DNA from: Paenibacillus_Z sp042653205
GTDB lineage: Bacteria > Bacillota > Bacilli > Paenibacillales > Paenibacillaceae
DNA length: 64,000 nucleotides
Direction: 5' to 3'
Assembly (NCBI RefSeq): GCF_042653205.1
Contig: NZ_JBHSHY010000017.1
Coordinates: 1 to 64,000, forward strand
Shown here one piece after another: positions 31,883-40,396 of the stretch. Each line of letters begins with the position of its first letter. Positions within the stretch are counted from its first letter, which is position 1. Under the pieces are notes generated by a model that saw only the letters and a program-made list of their open reading frames with translations, did not search any database and was not told where the DNA came from. A program made the translations under genes and the position numbers.

Positions 31883-32473
31883 TCAATGGATGCGATTCCG
31901 CGGCGACGGCGAGCAGCTCGCACACGTGCAGCCGGCGGCATGCCGGGCGCGAAGCGTCACGCTCGGCCCGGTGCCCGCTCCGGCGCCTGCTCCATGGCCC
32001 GCTTCGACATTTGCTCCGAGTCCCGCCCCGGCATCTGCCGCGGCGCCCGGATTGGCGGCGGGCATCCGCCGCCGTCCGCCTCCAGCCTCCGGTCCGCCGT
32101 CCATCGCTTTCAGGATGTACAGCAGCTCCTCGTCCTCCTTCATCCGGGCCGCAAGATCGAAGTAGATGTCGCTTAGCTGCGGAGGAGACGTCTCCCGGTC
32201 GTCATATTCCCCGGGAAATCGACTCAGCGCCCGGACGGAACGCCGTTTTCGGCCGAACGGACGCAGACGCCCGCGCGGGGCCGGCGGCAGGGCCGCCGCT
32301 TCCCGTTTGAGCACGAAGAGCAGCAGCAGCGCCGAGACGAGCATCACGACGCCGGATTTCCAGGAGGACGTAAAGCCGAGCACCAGGAAGGCGAGCAGCA
32401 TCGCCGGATAAATGAACACGGCGGTGAATAGAAAAATCATCAGTCTGGCCAGGAGCGAAGTGAACGCGTTCAT
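31883..32473 (-). CDS. Hypothetical membrane protein with low-complexity cytosolic tail and CTCASC motif
   Basis: This is a 196-aa protein. Two membrane helices (about 5-32 and 38-55) are followed by a basic proline/arginine region, a short ordered segment (QLSDIYFDLAARMKEDEEL, LYILKAMDGG) and a Gly/Ala-rich stretch. It ends with AGCTCASCSPSPRNRIH. The closely spaced cysteines could bind metal or be modified. The ATG at 32473 has AAGGGGG 9 nt upstream. I do not recognise the family. Confidence 0.65.
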   Translation of the reverse strand: MNAFTSLLARLMIFLFTAVFIYPAMLLAFLVLGFTSSWKSGVVMLVSALLLLFVLKREAAALPPAPRGRLRPFGRKRRSVRALSRFPGEYDDRETSPPQLSDIYFDLAARMKEDEELLYILKAMDGGPEAGGGRRRMPAANPGAAADAGAGLGANVEAGHGAGAGAGTGPSVTLRARHAAGCTCASCSPSPRNRIH

Positions 32474-32601
32474 CGTGCGCAACCCCCTTGCACCGGTCGT
32501 TACTCATACTTATGCGGCGAAGGGTTATCCGTATTTTGAGCATTCCGCGGCGGGGAGCCCGCGACCGCCCTCATAGCGGCGCCGGCGCTCGCCCGCATGA
32601 G

Positions 32602-32629
32602 CAAAAGCCCGGAACAACGATGTTCCGGG
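32602..32629 (-). terminator. Intrinsic terminator after glcF
   Basis: CCCGGAACA/TGTTCCGGG around ACGA is followed on the minus strand by CTTTTGCT, 18 bp past the glcF stop. Confidence 0.88.
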
Positions 32630-32646
32630 CCGTCCGCCTCTCGCGC

Positions 32647-34149
32647 TTAAACGTTCCCCGCGCGCATCCGTTCATGCAGGAAATCGACCAAATGAACGGC
32701 CTTCATTTGCCCGCTCATGCCGTGCTTCTCGATGCCGTGCTTCATTTGCAGCAGGCAGCCGGGATTGCTCGTCAGCAAATAATGCGCATCGGTCCGCTTC
32801 ACGTGCTCCATCTTGTGATCGAGAATCTGCCCCGCCATCCGCGGCTCCGTCAGATTGTAAATGCCGGCCGAGCCGCAGCAGCGCTCCGCTTCGAACAGCT
32901 CGACGAACTCGGCGTTCGCCACGCCGCGCATCAGCTTCCGCGGCGCCTCCGAGGAGCGCATCACGTTGCGGAGATGGCACGAGTCCTGGTACGTGATGCG
33001 AACCTTCTCGTCCGATGCGAAACCGACGCCCCCGCCGCACGAGCCGCCGCAGCCGCCTCCTCCTCCCGCGGCATGACCGCCGCCGGATGCCGATGCCGGC
33101 GCCGCTCCCGGCGCTCCGCCGCCGACAACGGAGCCGGCCCCGGCCGCGATGGCCGCCTGCGCCGCCGGCCGCAGCCGCCCGTGCTCGACGAGCAGCTTGC
33201 TCACGTCGATCGCGCGCTTCGCGAACCAAGCCGCATCGTTCGCCCACTGCGGATCGTCGTGCAGCAAGTGGCCGTACTCGACGAGCAGCGCCCCGCAGCC
33301 GCCCGCGTTGGAGACGATCCACTCCACGCCGGCCGCCTTGAACGCCGCGATGTTGCGCTTCGCGAGCGCCTTCGCGCCGTCCTGCTCGCCGCTGTGCGCG
33401 TGCAGCGCGCCACAGCAGTTTTGCGACTCGGGGATGACGACGTCGAAGCCCGCTTCGTTCAGCAGCTCGACCGTGTGCTTGTTCGTCTCCGTGAACAGCA
33501 CGTCCATGATGCAGCCCCGGAACAAGCCGACCGTCGCGTTCCGCTCGCCCTTCGCCGGGTGGAACGCACCGATCTGCTCCGCGACGCCCTTATACGAGGC
33601 GTCCGGCAGGATCGATTCCATCTCCCGCATATGGCGCGGGAACAGCTTCATCAGCCCGGCGCCGCGCGCAAGCTTGCGCAGGCCGGTCCGCTGGTACAGC
33701 ATCAGCGCGCCGCCGAGCAGGCGCATCCGGTTCTGATGCGGGAACAGCCCGTCGAACGCGGCCCGCCGCGCGGCCTTCACCCACCGGCGATGCGTCGTCG
33801 TATGCCGCTCGACGGAGTCGCGCGCCTGCTCCAGCAGCCGGCCGTACTTGACGTCGGCCGGGCACGCCGGCTCGCACGCGCGGCAGCCGAGGCAGTGGTT
33901 CATCTGCGTCTCGAACGCCTCGTCCGGATCCAGGATGCCGTCGGCGACCGCCTTCATGAGCGCGATGCGCCCGCGCGGCGATTCCGCCTCGATGCCCGTC
34001 TCGCGGAACGTCGGGCAGGCCGGCAGGCAGAAGCCGCAGCGCATGCAGTTCGTCAGCTGGTCGTAATCCAGCGTCCGCGTCAGCGTCGCCGCGAGCTCGC
34101 CGCGGCCGTCGGCTTCCGCCGGAATGAGATCGCTCAGCGTCTTAGCCAC
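32647..34149 (-). CDS. glcF: Glycolate oxidase iron-sulfur subunit
   Basis: This is a 500-aa electron-transfer subunit of glycolate oxidase. Two 4Fe-4S motifs are clear near the N-terminus (CMRCGFCLPACP and CLGCRACEPACP). Two CCG cysteine-rich domains follow (NCCGALHAHSGE; YQDSCHL then CCGSAGIYNL). Glycolate is oxidised to glyoxylate by GlcD and electrons pass through this protein to quinone. An unusual Gly/Ala/Ser-rich segment (about 325-378, including GGGGGCGGSCGGG) separates the two CCG domains and looks like a recent insertion; the family usually has about 430-450 residues. The gene overlaps glcD by 8 nt. Confidence 0.93.
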   Translation of the reverse strand: MAKTLSDLIPAEADGRGELAATLTRTLDYDQLTNCMRCGFCLPACPTFRETGIEAESPRGRIALMKAVADGILDPDEAFETQMNHCLGCRACEPACPADVKYGRLLEQARDSVERHTTTHRRWVKAARRAAFDGLFPHQNRMRLLGGALMLYQRTGLRKLARGAGLMKLFPRHMREMESILPDASYKGVAEQIGAFHPAKGERNATVGLFRGCIMDVLFTETNKHTVELLNEAGFDVVIPESQNCCGALHAHSGEQDGAKALAKRNIAAFKAAGVEWIVSNAGGCGALLVEYGHLLHDDPQWANDAAWFAKRAIDVSKLLVEHGRLRPAAQAAIAAGAGSVVGGGAPGAAPASASGGGHAAGGGGGCGGSCGGGVGFASDEKVRITYQDSCHLRNVMRSSEAPRKLMRGVANAEFVELFEAERCCGSAGIYNLTEPRMAGQILDHKMEHVKRTDAHYLLTSNPGCLLQMKHGIEKHGMSGQMKAVHLVDFLHERMRAGNV

Positions 34150-35557
34150 GTTGCAGCACCACCCTTTTGCGCGCGGACTTGGCGAACATCTTGCCCGGAT
34201 TCAAAATATGATGCGGGTCGAACGCCTGCTTGATCGCCTGCATGACCTCGATGCCGGCCGAGCCCACCTTCCATTCCAGGTACGGCGCCTTCACGAGCCC
34301 GACGCCGTGCTCGCCGGTAATCGTGCCCCCGAGGCGGATGGCCGCCTCGAAGATCTCCGCGAACGCCTCCTCCACGCGGTGGATTTCGTCCGCATCCCGG
34401 GCGTCCGTCGTCGCCGTCGGGTGCAAATTGCCGTCGCCGGCGTGGCCGAACGTGCAGATCGTCACGCCGTGGCGCTTCGCGATCTCATTGATCGCGAGCA
34501 CCATGTCGGCGATCTTGGAGCGGGGCACCGTCGCGTCCTCGAGGATCGTCGTCGGCCGCAGCCGCGCCAGCGCGGTGAACGCGCTGCGGCGCGCCGTCAG
34601 CAGCTTCAGCGCCTCCGCTTCGTCGGCGGCGATGCTGACGCGCTCGGCGTTCTCGCCGCGGCAGATCTCCGCGATCCGCGCGATGTCGCGCTCCACCGTC
34701 TCCGCCTCGCCGTCCTGCTCGATCAGCAGGATCGCGTCCATGTCGAGCGGCAGGCCCAGCTTCGCGAAATCGTCCACCACGCGGATCGTCGGGTTGTCGA
34801 GAAACTCCAGCGTCGCCGGGATGATGCGGCTTTCGATGATTTTGGACACGGTCCGGGCGGCGCCGTACAGATCCTTGTACATCGCGAGCATCGTCTTCTT
34901 CGTCTTCGGCGGGGGCACGAGCTTGAGCGTCGCTTCCGTGATGACGGCGAGCGTGCCCTCGGAGCCGACGAGCAGCTTCGTCAGGTCGTAGCCCGCGACG
35001 TCCTTCATCAGCTTGCCGCCGGTGCGGATGATCTCGCCATTCGCCAGCACCGCTTCGAGGCCGATGACGTAGTCTTTCGTCGTGCCGTACTTGAGGCCGC
35101 GCAGGCCGCCGGAGCATTCGGCGATATTGCCGCCGATCGTGGAGACCGCCATGCTGCCCGGATCCGGCGGGTAGAACAGGCCGAGGCCTTCCACGTGCGT
35201 AATGAACGCTTTCGTGTTCAAGCCGGGCTGGACGGTCGCGGTCAAATTCTCGAGATCGACTTCCAGGATGCGGTTCATCCGGTGCATGACCATGACGACG
35301 CCGCCCTGCACGGGAACGGTGCCGCCGCACAGGTTCGTGCCGGAGCCGCGGCTAATGAGCGGAATCCGGTGCTCCTGGAGCACCTTGACGATCTCGGACA
35401 CCTGGGCGGTCGTCTCGGGATAGACGACGCCGTCCGGCAGCGATTGCAGCATCGGCGTGCCGTCGTACGAATGGGTAACGAGCGATTCCGGGTCGTCCTT
35501 GAACCACCCCGGGCCGACGATGGCGCGCAGCTTGCCGGCGACTGCTTCATGCAGCAT
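34142..35557 (-). CDS. glcD: Glycolate oxidase FAD subunit
   Basis: This 471-aa flavoprotein is of the FAD-linked oxidase (VAO) family. It has the PP-loop (LISRGSGTNLCGGTVP), the downstream FAD-binding segment and the C-terminal substrate-side motif FGHAGDGNLHP with ITGEHGVGLVK. It oxidises 2-hydroxy acids such as glycolate (possibly D-lactate). It is translated upstream of and coupled to glcF. A divergent FadR-type regulator with a palindrome in the gap suggests substrate-induced control. Confidence 0.93.
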   Translation of the reverse strand: MLHEAVAGKLRAIVGPGWFKDDPESLVTHSYDGTPMLQSLPDGVVYPETTAQVSEIVKVLQEHRIPLISRGSGTNLCGGTVPVQGGVVMVMHRMNRILEVDLENLTATVQPGLNTKAFITHVEGLGLFYPPDPGSMAVSTIGGNIAECSGGLRGLKYGTTKDYVIGLEAVLANGEIIRTGGKLMKDVAGYDLTKLLVGSEGTLAVITEATLKLVPPPKTKKTMLAMYKDLYGAARTVSKIIESRIIPATLEFLDNPTIRVVDDFAKLGLPLDMDAILLIEQDGEAETVERDIARIAEICRGENAERVSIAADEAEALKLLTARRSAFTALARLRPTTILEDATVPRSKIADMVLAINEIAKRHGVTICTFGHAGDGNLHPTATTDARDADEIHRVEEAFAEIFEAAIRLGGTITGEHGVGLVKAPYLEWKVGSAGIEVMQAIKQAFDPHHILNPGKMFAKSARKRVVLQRG

Positions 35558-35594
35558 GGATAACTCCCCTTTGAAATAGATATACTAAAAATAG

Positions 35595-35612
35595 ATCAGG
35601 TCGTCTGATGAC
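35595..35612. promoter_or_regulatory. Operator candidate between glcD and its regulator
   Basis: Overlapping palindromes lie in the divergent gap: ATCAG-GTCGT-CTGAT (35595-35609) and GTCGTCTGATGAC (35600-35612, one mismatched pair plus centre). The GTCNTC/GANGAC style resembles sites of FadR-subfamily GntR regulators. The neighbouring gene at 35724 is the likely binder. Confidence 0.5.
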
Positions 35613-35723
35613 TTTGATTTGACCGTAGTATATCATAAGATGGGAGAATGCTAAACCCTGAAAATGCGGTTTCGACCGCCTTTTCCCCCGTCCTTCACCA
35701 TCGACGCGCCAAGGAGGCCCGCT

Positions 35724-36431
35724 ATGTCTACTCACGAACGCCCGCTCAAGAGCAACGAGTGGGTCGCCCAGCAGCTGCTGCTCAAGCTGACCTCCGGCGA
35801 GCTGTCGCCCGGCGACAAGCTGCCGTCGGTCGTCGACCTCGCCGCCGAATACGGCGTCGGCCGCTCCACGATCCGCGAAGCCCAGAGCGCGCTGAAAGCG
35901 AAAGGCCTGCTCGACATCCGCCAGGGCGGCGGCACGTACGTCAAGTCCCCGCCGGAGGAGCCCGCGTTCGCGCAGGAAGCGTGGCTGGACCGCGCGGATT
36001 CGCTGCTTCAGCTGCTCGAGGTGCGCAAGGTGCTCGAGACCGGCTGCGCCGGCCTCGCCGCGAAGCACCGCACGGACGACGACCTGGACGCTTTGCGCGC
36101 GACGCTGCGGGAGATGGAGGAGCGCCTGGGCGACGAAGCGTTCGGCGAGCAGGCCGACGTGCGGCTGCACGAGCAGCTCGCCAAGGCGACGCATAACCCG
36201 ATGCTGGCGGAGCTCATGAAGTCGCTGTCGGCGCGGCTGCACGAGAGCATGCGCGACACGCGGTCGCTCTGGTTCTACGCGGAGCACCGGTCCGCGAGCC
36301 GGCTGCTCGAGGAGCACCGGTCCATCGTATCCGCCGTCGCGAGCCGCGACGAGGCGCTCGCCGCGTCCCTCATGGAGCGGCATCTCGCCAAGGTCGAGCA
36401 AGTGCTCCGCGAAAAAACCGGCATCCGCTAG
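35724..36431 (+). CDS. GntR family regulator, FadR/GlcC-like
   Basis: This is a 235-aa regulator with a winged helix near the N-terminus (LPSVVDLAAEYGVGRSTIRE, then AQSALKAKGLLDIRQGGGTY). The FCD effector domain includes LLEVRKVLETGCAGLAA and a metal-ligand pattern (DVRLHEQLAKATHN, EEHRSIVSAV). It is divergent from glcDF, so it probably senses glycolate or a related acid. AAGGAGG lies 6 nt before the ATG; earlier in-frame ATG codons lack a site. Confidence 0.9.
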   Translation: MSTHERPLKSNEWVAQQLLLKLTSGELSPGDKLPSVVDLAAEYGVGRSTIREAQSALKAKGLLDIRQGGGTYVKSPPEEPAFAQEAWLDRADSLLQLLEVRKVLETGCAGLAAKHRTDDDLDALRATLREMEERLGDEAFGEQADVRLHEQLAKATHNPMLAELMKSLSARLHESMRDTRSLWFYAEHRSASRLLEEHRSIVSAVASRDEALAASLMERHLAKVEQVLREKTGIR

Positions 36432-36450
36432 GGATGCCGGTTTAATTTTT
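36415..36450. terminator. Bidirectional intrinsic terminator
   Basis: AAACCGGCATCC and GGATGCCGGTTT form a 12-bp stem that includes the stop codon of the FadR-like gene. AATTTTT follows on the plus strand and TTTTTT on the minus, so it also ends the lyxose operon that terminates at 36474. Confidence 0.93.
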
Positions 36451-36473
36451 GCGGAACGCGCCTTCCGCGGGCG

Positions 36474-37019
36474 TCAGTCCTCCGTCACGACGGGGATGCG
36501 CACCACGTTCGGATCCGTGAAGATGTCGAATTCGTCCCGGCTCGTGCTCGAGAACTCCGAGACGATCGCGCCCGTATCCCCCGCCTGGAACCAATGCTTC
36601 GTGCCCGGCGGAATCGTGTACTGCTGCCCGGGATGCAGCTCGATCTCATGGAACACCGTATAATACGCTTCGCTTCCGGCCGGCACCTCGGCCTGGATCG
36701 TGCCGCCGTTGCCGCCTTCGACGTACAGATAGACGACGCCGTGCCGGCAGCGGAACGTTTCCGTTTTGCCGGGATCGTCTCCGACCGGCGGATGCAAATG
36801 CTCCGGGCAGGTTTGGTTCGGGAACAGCACGAGCTCCTTCGCGCAATACCGGTCCGTATTGATATACGTGACCAGCTGCAGCCCCTGCAGCGCCAAATTG
36901 CCGAGTCCGAACTCCGCCACCTCGACGTGCGCCCTCTCCTGCGGCGTCAAAATAATGCCGATCGCGTCCAACATATCCGCGGCGCGCTGCTGCGCCGCGA
37001 CGACTTCGCTGCGTTTCAT
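36474..37019 (-). CDS. D-lyxose ketol-isomerase-like cupin enzyme
   Basis: This 181-aa cupin is of the D-lyxose/D-mannose isomerase family (DUF1498 type). Metal ligands are visible in CPEHLHPP, TETFRCRHG (Glu) and PGTKHWFQAG (His). The expected reaction converts D-lyxose to D-xylulose or D-mannose to D-fructose. It is the last gene of the operon aldolase-oxidoreductase-kinase-isomerase. The ATG at 37019 has AGGAGGG 8 nt upstream. Confidence 0.9.
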   Translation of the reverse strand: MKRSEVVAAQQRAADMLDAIGIILTPQERAHVEVAEFGLGNLALQGLQLVTYINTDRYCAKELVLFPNQTCPEHLHPPVGDDPGKTETFRCRHGVVYLYVEGGNGGTIQAEVPAGSEAYYTVFHEIELHPGQQYTIPPGTKHWFQAGDTGAIVSEFSSTSRDEFDIFTDPNVVRIPVVTED

Positions 37020-37064
37020 GCCGTCACCCTCCTGGTAGGATAGTATCCGCATAATGATTTCCAG

Positions 37065-38288
37065 TCATCCCTGCCGAAATCCTTTTTCTGCCGGGCCGTG
37101 CCATAGGCCCTGTTCGTCCTCCCGCCAACCCGGCAGCTGCAGCCCAACGCCGCGCCTGCGCCAGCCCGCGGCCATGCGCGCCTGCACGGCCTCCCACGAC
37201 GGCACGCCGCTCGTCGCGTCCGCCTGCTCCACGTTGCAGGCCCCGACGGCGACCGCACCGCCGATGCACGCCTCCGGCCCGAGTCCCTTCAACAGGCCGG
37301 CGAGAAAGCCCGCGATCGTGCAGTCGCCGGCGCCCGTCGTGCCGGCCACGGCGACTTCGAAGCACGGCGCGAGCAGCTCGCGGCCGAGCCACGGTTCGAG
37401 CGGCGCCGCCGGCGCCCCCGCGCCCATCGCGGCCAGCCGGGCGGCGTCGTCCGTCGTCCGCAGGTAGAGCCCGTGCTCGCCGAGCTTCAGCGCGACGACG
37501 GCGGCTCCGAGCGACAGCAGCTCCTCCGCGAGCTCGCGCAGCAGCGGCCCGTCCGCCAGCGGCAGCAGGCCGCCGCCATGCGCCGCGGCCAGCGCGTCGT
37601 AACGCTCCCGCCGCAGCATGTACAGAATCTCTTCGAAGCTCGGCAGGAAGACATCGACGTACGGGAGCGCTTTCATTAAAATGCCGCGCCAGTCGGCTTC
37701 TCCCGCCGGCGACGCCGGGTCCGGCTTCGCGAGGTCGAGCGAGACCGTCAGCCCGCGTCCCTTCGCCTTGGCGAGCAGTCCGGCGAGCTCGCCGCCGCCG
37801 TCCGCGTACATCCGCCGCATGAGCGGCGGATAGCCGAAATGGAACAGCCGCGCGCCGGCCAGCGCTTCCTCCCGCAGATCGTCCGCCGCGAACGTGTCGT
37901 TCGCGCCGGTGCAGTGCAGGAAGATGCGGTCGATGTTCGGCGGGCTTACCACGAGCGTGTAAGACGTCGGCTCGCCCGGCGAGACGATCATGCCGTCCGC
38001 GAGTGCCTCCCCGTAATCCCGCAGCACGCGCCCGATCGCGCCGCCGAACAGATCGTCGCCGATCTTGCCCATCAGCTTCGCCGGCACGCCGAGCCGGTGC
38101 AGCGCGAGCCCCGTGTTGGAGACGGCGCCGCCGGCCGCGATGCGCGCCGAGCCGATATCGATCAGTTTGCCCGGGGCGAGCACCGTCCCCAGACCCTCCT
38201 TCATCTCCGGCATCGCCGGAATGACGTCCAGGCAGATATGCCCCGCGACGACAACTTGGGCCGCCCCGCGCGTACCCGTTCCGCTCAC
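37065..38288 (-). CDS. PfkB family carbohydrate kinase
   Basis: This is a 407-aa sugar kinase. It has the N-terminal GGAVSNTGLALHRLG substrate motif, and the C-terminal GTTGAGDCTIAGFLAG motif contains the catalytic Asp. The GTG start at 38288 overlaps the previous stop (GTGA) and has GGGGG 8 nt upstream. It is longer than ribokinase (about 310 aa), with extra residues around 250-330. Within this operon it would phosphorylate the ketose formed by the isomerase; the position phosphorylated is not evident. Confidence 0.88.
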   Translation of the reverse strand: MSGTGTRGAAQVVVAGHICLDVIPAMPEMKEGLGTVLAPGKLIDIGSARIAAGGAVSNTGLALHRLGVPAKLMGKIGDDLFGGAIGRVLRDYGEALADGMIVSPGEPTSYTLVVSPPNIDRIFLHCTGANDTFAADDLREEALAGARLFHFGYPPLMRRMYADGGGELAGLLAKAKGRGLTVSLDLAKPDPASPAGEADWRGILMKALPYVDVFLPSFEEILYMLRRERYDALAAAHGGGLLPLADGPLLRELAEELLSLGAAVVALKLGEHGLYLRTTDDAARLAAMGAGAPAAPLEPWLGRELLAPCFEVAVAGTTGAGDCTIAGFLAGLLKGLGPEACIGGAVAVGACNVEQADATSGVPSWEAVQARMAAGWRRRGVGLQLPGWREDEQGLWHGPAEKGFRQG

Positions 38289-39451
38289 GGTCCATTCCCC
38301 CAATCGATCGCCACGGTCGCACCGCTGCGCTCCGAGGCCAGCGCCGCCGTGAAGACGCGGTGGCTGCCGAGCGCTTCCTCCGGCGTCGCGCAGCGAAACG
38401 GCTGCGATATGCCGTCCGCGCCGTGAACCAATTCGTCGCAGAACGCCGCCCACATTTGCAGGATGGAGTCGGAGAAGCCGAATTCGAAGATGCCGCCGGT
38501 GATGGTGCCGTACGCCGACTCGTACGGCGCATCGACGATGTGCCAAGCCTGCGGCCGGCCCGGCGTATACGGCATGGACGCTACCTGCTTCGGATGCTTC
38601 GTGCTGAACTCCGCCGACAGCTCCGTGCCTTGAATGCGGATGAACCACGTGTTGGCATGCCCCGGCGCGATCCGCTTGGTGGAGAGCATCATCGGGAACC
38701 GCTGGTCCTTCGTCCGGATGTCGCAGGCGAGGATGGCGTTGTCCCACGTCTCGCACGGCACGGTGCCGCCGCTGCCGTCCGGACGCTCCGGCACGATGTT
38801 GCTCAGCAGCGCGCGCACGTTCGCGGGCCGCCAGCCGAAGCGCATCGGCAGATGCAGCACGTGCATGCCGAGGTCGCCCATGCAGCCGTATTCGCCGTTC
38901 GTCGCGATGCGGCGCTTCCAATTAATCGGCTTCGCCGGGTCGAGGTCGCTCGAATGCCAGAAACCGGCCTCCACCTCGATGATGCGGCCGAACCGGCCTT
39001 CGTTCACCCACCGAATGATCTGCTGCGCGCCGGGGTAAAACGGAAATTCCGACGAGCAGCGCACGACGACGCCGGGATGGGCCGCCAGCGCGTCATTAAT
39101 GCGCGCGTTCGCGTCCGCGTCGATGCCGAACGGTTTCTCGCCGAGCAGATGCTTGCCGGCCGCGATGATGTCGGCGTAGAGCTGCGCGTGCAAATGATGC
39201 GGCACCGCGCAGTAGACCGCCTCGACCGCGTCGTCCGCGAGCAGCTCCTTATAATCGCCGTAAACGCGCTCCACGCTCGGCACCTGGCGCTCGAACCATT
39301 CCGTCGCCGCGGGATTCGCGTCGCACACCGCCACGATGCGCGGCTCGAAGTCGACGCCCTCGAGGTGCAGCCACCTGGCGGCGGCGCTTGCGAATTCTTT
39401 GCCCATCAGGCCGCAGCCGATAACGCCGAAACGGATCGTCCGTTTGCCCAT
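38285..39451 (-). CDS. Gfo/Idh/MocA family oxidoreductase
   Basis: This 388-aa NAD(P)-dependent sugar or polyol dehydrogenase-like protein has a Rossmann motif GVIGCGLMG at the N-terminus and the family's catalytic EKPFG motif (LLGEKPFGIDADANARI). The C-terminal alpha/beta domain carries YGCMGDLGMHVLHLP. The substrate is unknown, but the operon context suggests a pentose, pentitol or inositol-like compound. It is 1 nt downstream of the aldolase gene and overlaps the kinase gene by 4 nt. Confidence 0.9.
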   Translation of the reverse strand: MGKRTIRFGVIGCGLMGKEFASAAARWLHLEGVDFEPRIVAVCDANPAATEWFERQVPSVERVYGDYKELLADDAVEAVYCAVPHHLHAQLYADIIAAGKHLLGEKPFGIDADANARINDALAAHPGVVVRCSSEFPFYPGAQQIIRWVNEGRFGRIIEVEAGFWHSSDLDPAKPINWKRRIATNGEYGCMGDLGMHVLHLPMRFGWRPANVRALLSNIVPERPDGSGGTVPCETWDNAILACDIRTKDQRFPMMLSTKRIAPGHANTWFIRIQGTELSAEFSTKHPKQVASMPYTPGRPQAWHIVDAPYESAYGTITGGIFEFGFSDSILQMWAAFCDELVHGADGISQPFRCATPEEALGSHRVFTAALASERSGATVAIDWGNGP

Positions 39452-39452
39452 C

Positions 39453-40298
39453 CTACCGCGCCTCCCGGCCGGACAGGATCGCCAAGGCCTGCTCCGCCGA
39501 CGCGCCGTGGTGCACGATCGCCATGAGCGCGTTCGTCATGCCCGCCGGGTTCGGGTGCTGGATGACGTTGCGGCCGTACACGATGCCGGAGGCGCCCTGC
39601 CGCATCAGCTCGACCGTGCGGACGGCGATTTCCTCGTCGCTTGCCCGCCCGCCCCCGCGCACGAGCACGGGTACGCCGGAGGCGACCTCGATCACGCGAT
39701 GGTACTCCGACACGTCGTCGCACGGATCCGCCTTGATGACGTCGGCGCCGAGCTCGACGGCTTGGCGCACGAGCGGCATGATTTTGCGGATGTCGCCGTC
39801 AACCATGTAGCCGCCCTTCGCTTCTTTCGGCAGCATGACGAGCGGCTCCACCATGAGCGGCATGCCGTATTTCTCGCATTCGCTCTTCAGCAGCGAGACG
39901 TTGCGCACGCATTGGCGATGCAGCTCCGGCTGGTTCGGCAGCAGCAGCAGGTTGACGCACACCGCGACGGCGTCGAGCGCCACCGCCTTCTCGATCGCGC
40001 GGTCGATCAGCTCGCTGAACAGGAAGCGCGGCAGCTCCGTGCCGTAGATATTCGCCGCGTCCGTACGCAGCACGAGCCCCGGCTTTCGCTTGCCCGGCAC
40101 CTCCTGCAGCCATTTCGCCTGGCCGATGGTCAGCTGGACGCAGTCCGGGTTCGCCTCCACGATCGTGCGCACGGCCTGCCGCATGTTTTCGATGCCGTTC
40201 AAGAACGTGCTTTCATTAAAAAATCCGTGGTCGACCGCTACGTCGAAGCATTTCCCCTGCTCGCTGAACATCCGGTTCAGCCTTGGTTTGACCGACAT
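39453..40298 (-). CDS. Class I (DeoC/FbaB/LsrF family) aldolase
   Basis: This is a 281-aa TIM-barrel aldolase. VAVDHGFFNES resembles the phosphate-binding start, the Schiff-base Lys lies in GADVIKADPCDDV, and the phosphate-binding end is VPVLVRGGGRASDEE then GIVYGRNVIQHPNP. Relatives are archaeal-type fructose-bisphosphate aldolase and LsrF. In this operon it probably cleaves the phosphorylated ketose made by the PfkB kinase. It is the first gene, preceded by an operator-like inverted repeat. Confidence 0.87.
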   Translation of the reverse strand: MSVKPRLNRMFSEQGKCFDVAVDHGFFNESTFLNGIENMRQAVRTIVEANPDCVQLTIGQAKWLQEVPGKRKPGLVLRTDAANIYGTELPRFLFSELIDRAIEKAVALDAVAVCVNLLLLPNQPELHRQCVRNVSLLKSECEKYGMPLMVEPLVMLPKEAKGGYMVDGDIRKIMPLVRQAVELGADVIKADPCDDVSEYHRVIEVASGVPVLVRGGGRASDEEIAVRTVELMRQGASGIVYGRNVIQHPNPAGMTNALMAIVHHGASAEQALAILSGREAR

Positions 40299-40334
40299 CC
40301 GCCATCCCTCTCCCTCTGTTCTGTTAGCACAAAT

Positions 40335-40353
40335 AATGTTTGTTTATAACATT
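40335..40353. promoter_or_regulatory. DeoR-type operator candidate upstream of the aldolase operon
   Basis: AATGTT and AACATT are perfect arms around TGTTTAT. The same ATGTT-N7-AACAT layout occurs at 42253-42269 before the DUF4432-deoR operon. A shared site before two operons that flank and include deoR points to the DeoR protein as the binder. Confidence 0.65.
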
Positions 40354-40396
40354 ATCTTAATGCACAGGTTGGAATCTGTCTAGCGGGATGTTCGAT

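Noticed and set aside
37065..38921. 618-residue version of the PfkB kinase
   Set aside because: The first 211 residues read through the Gfo/Idh gene in another frame; the GTG at 38288 has a ribosome site and starts at the kinase fold.
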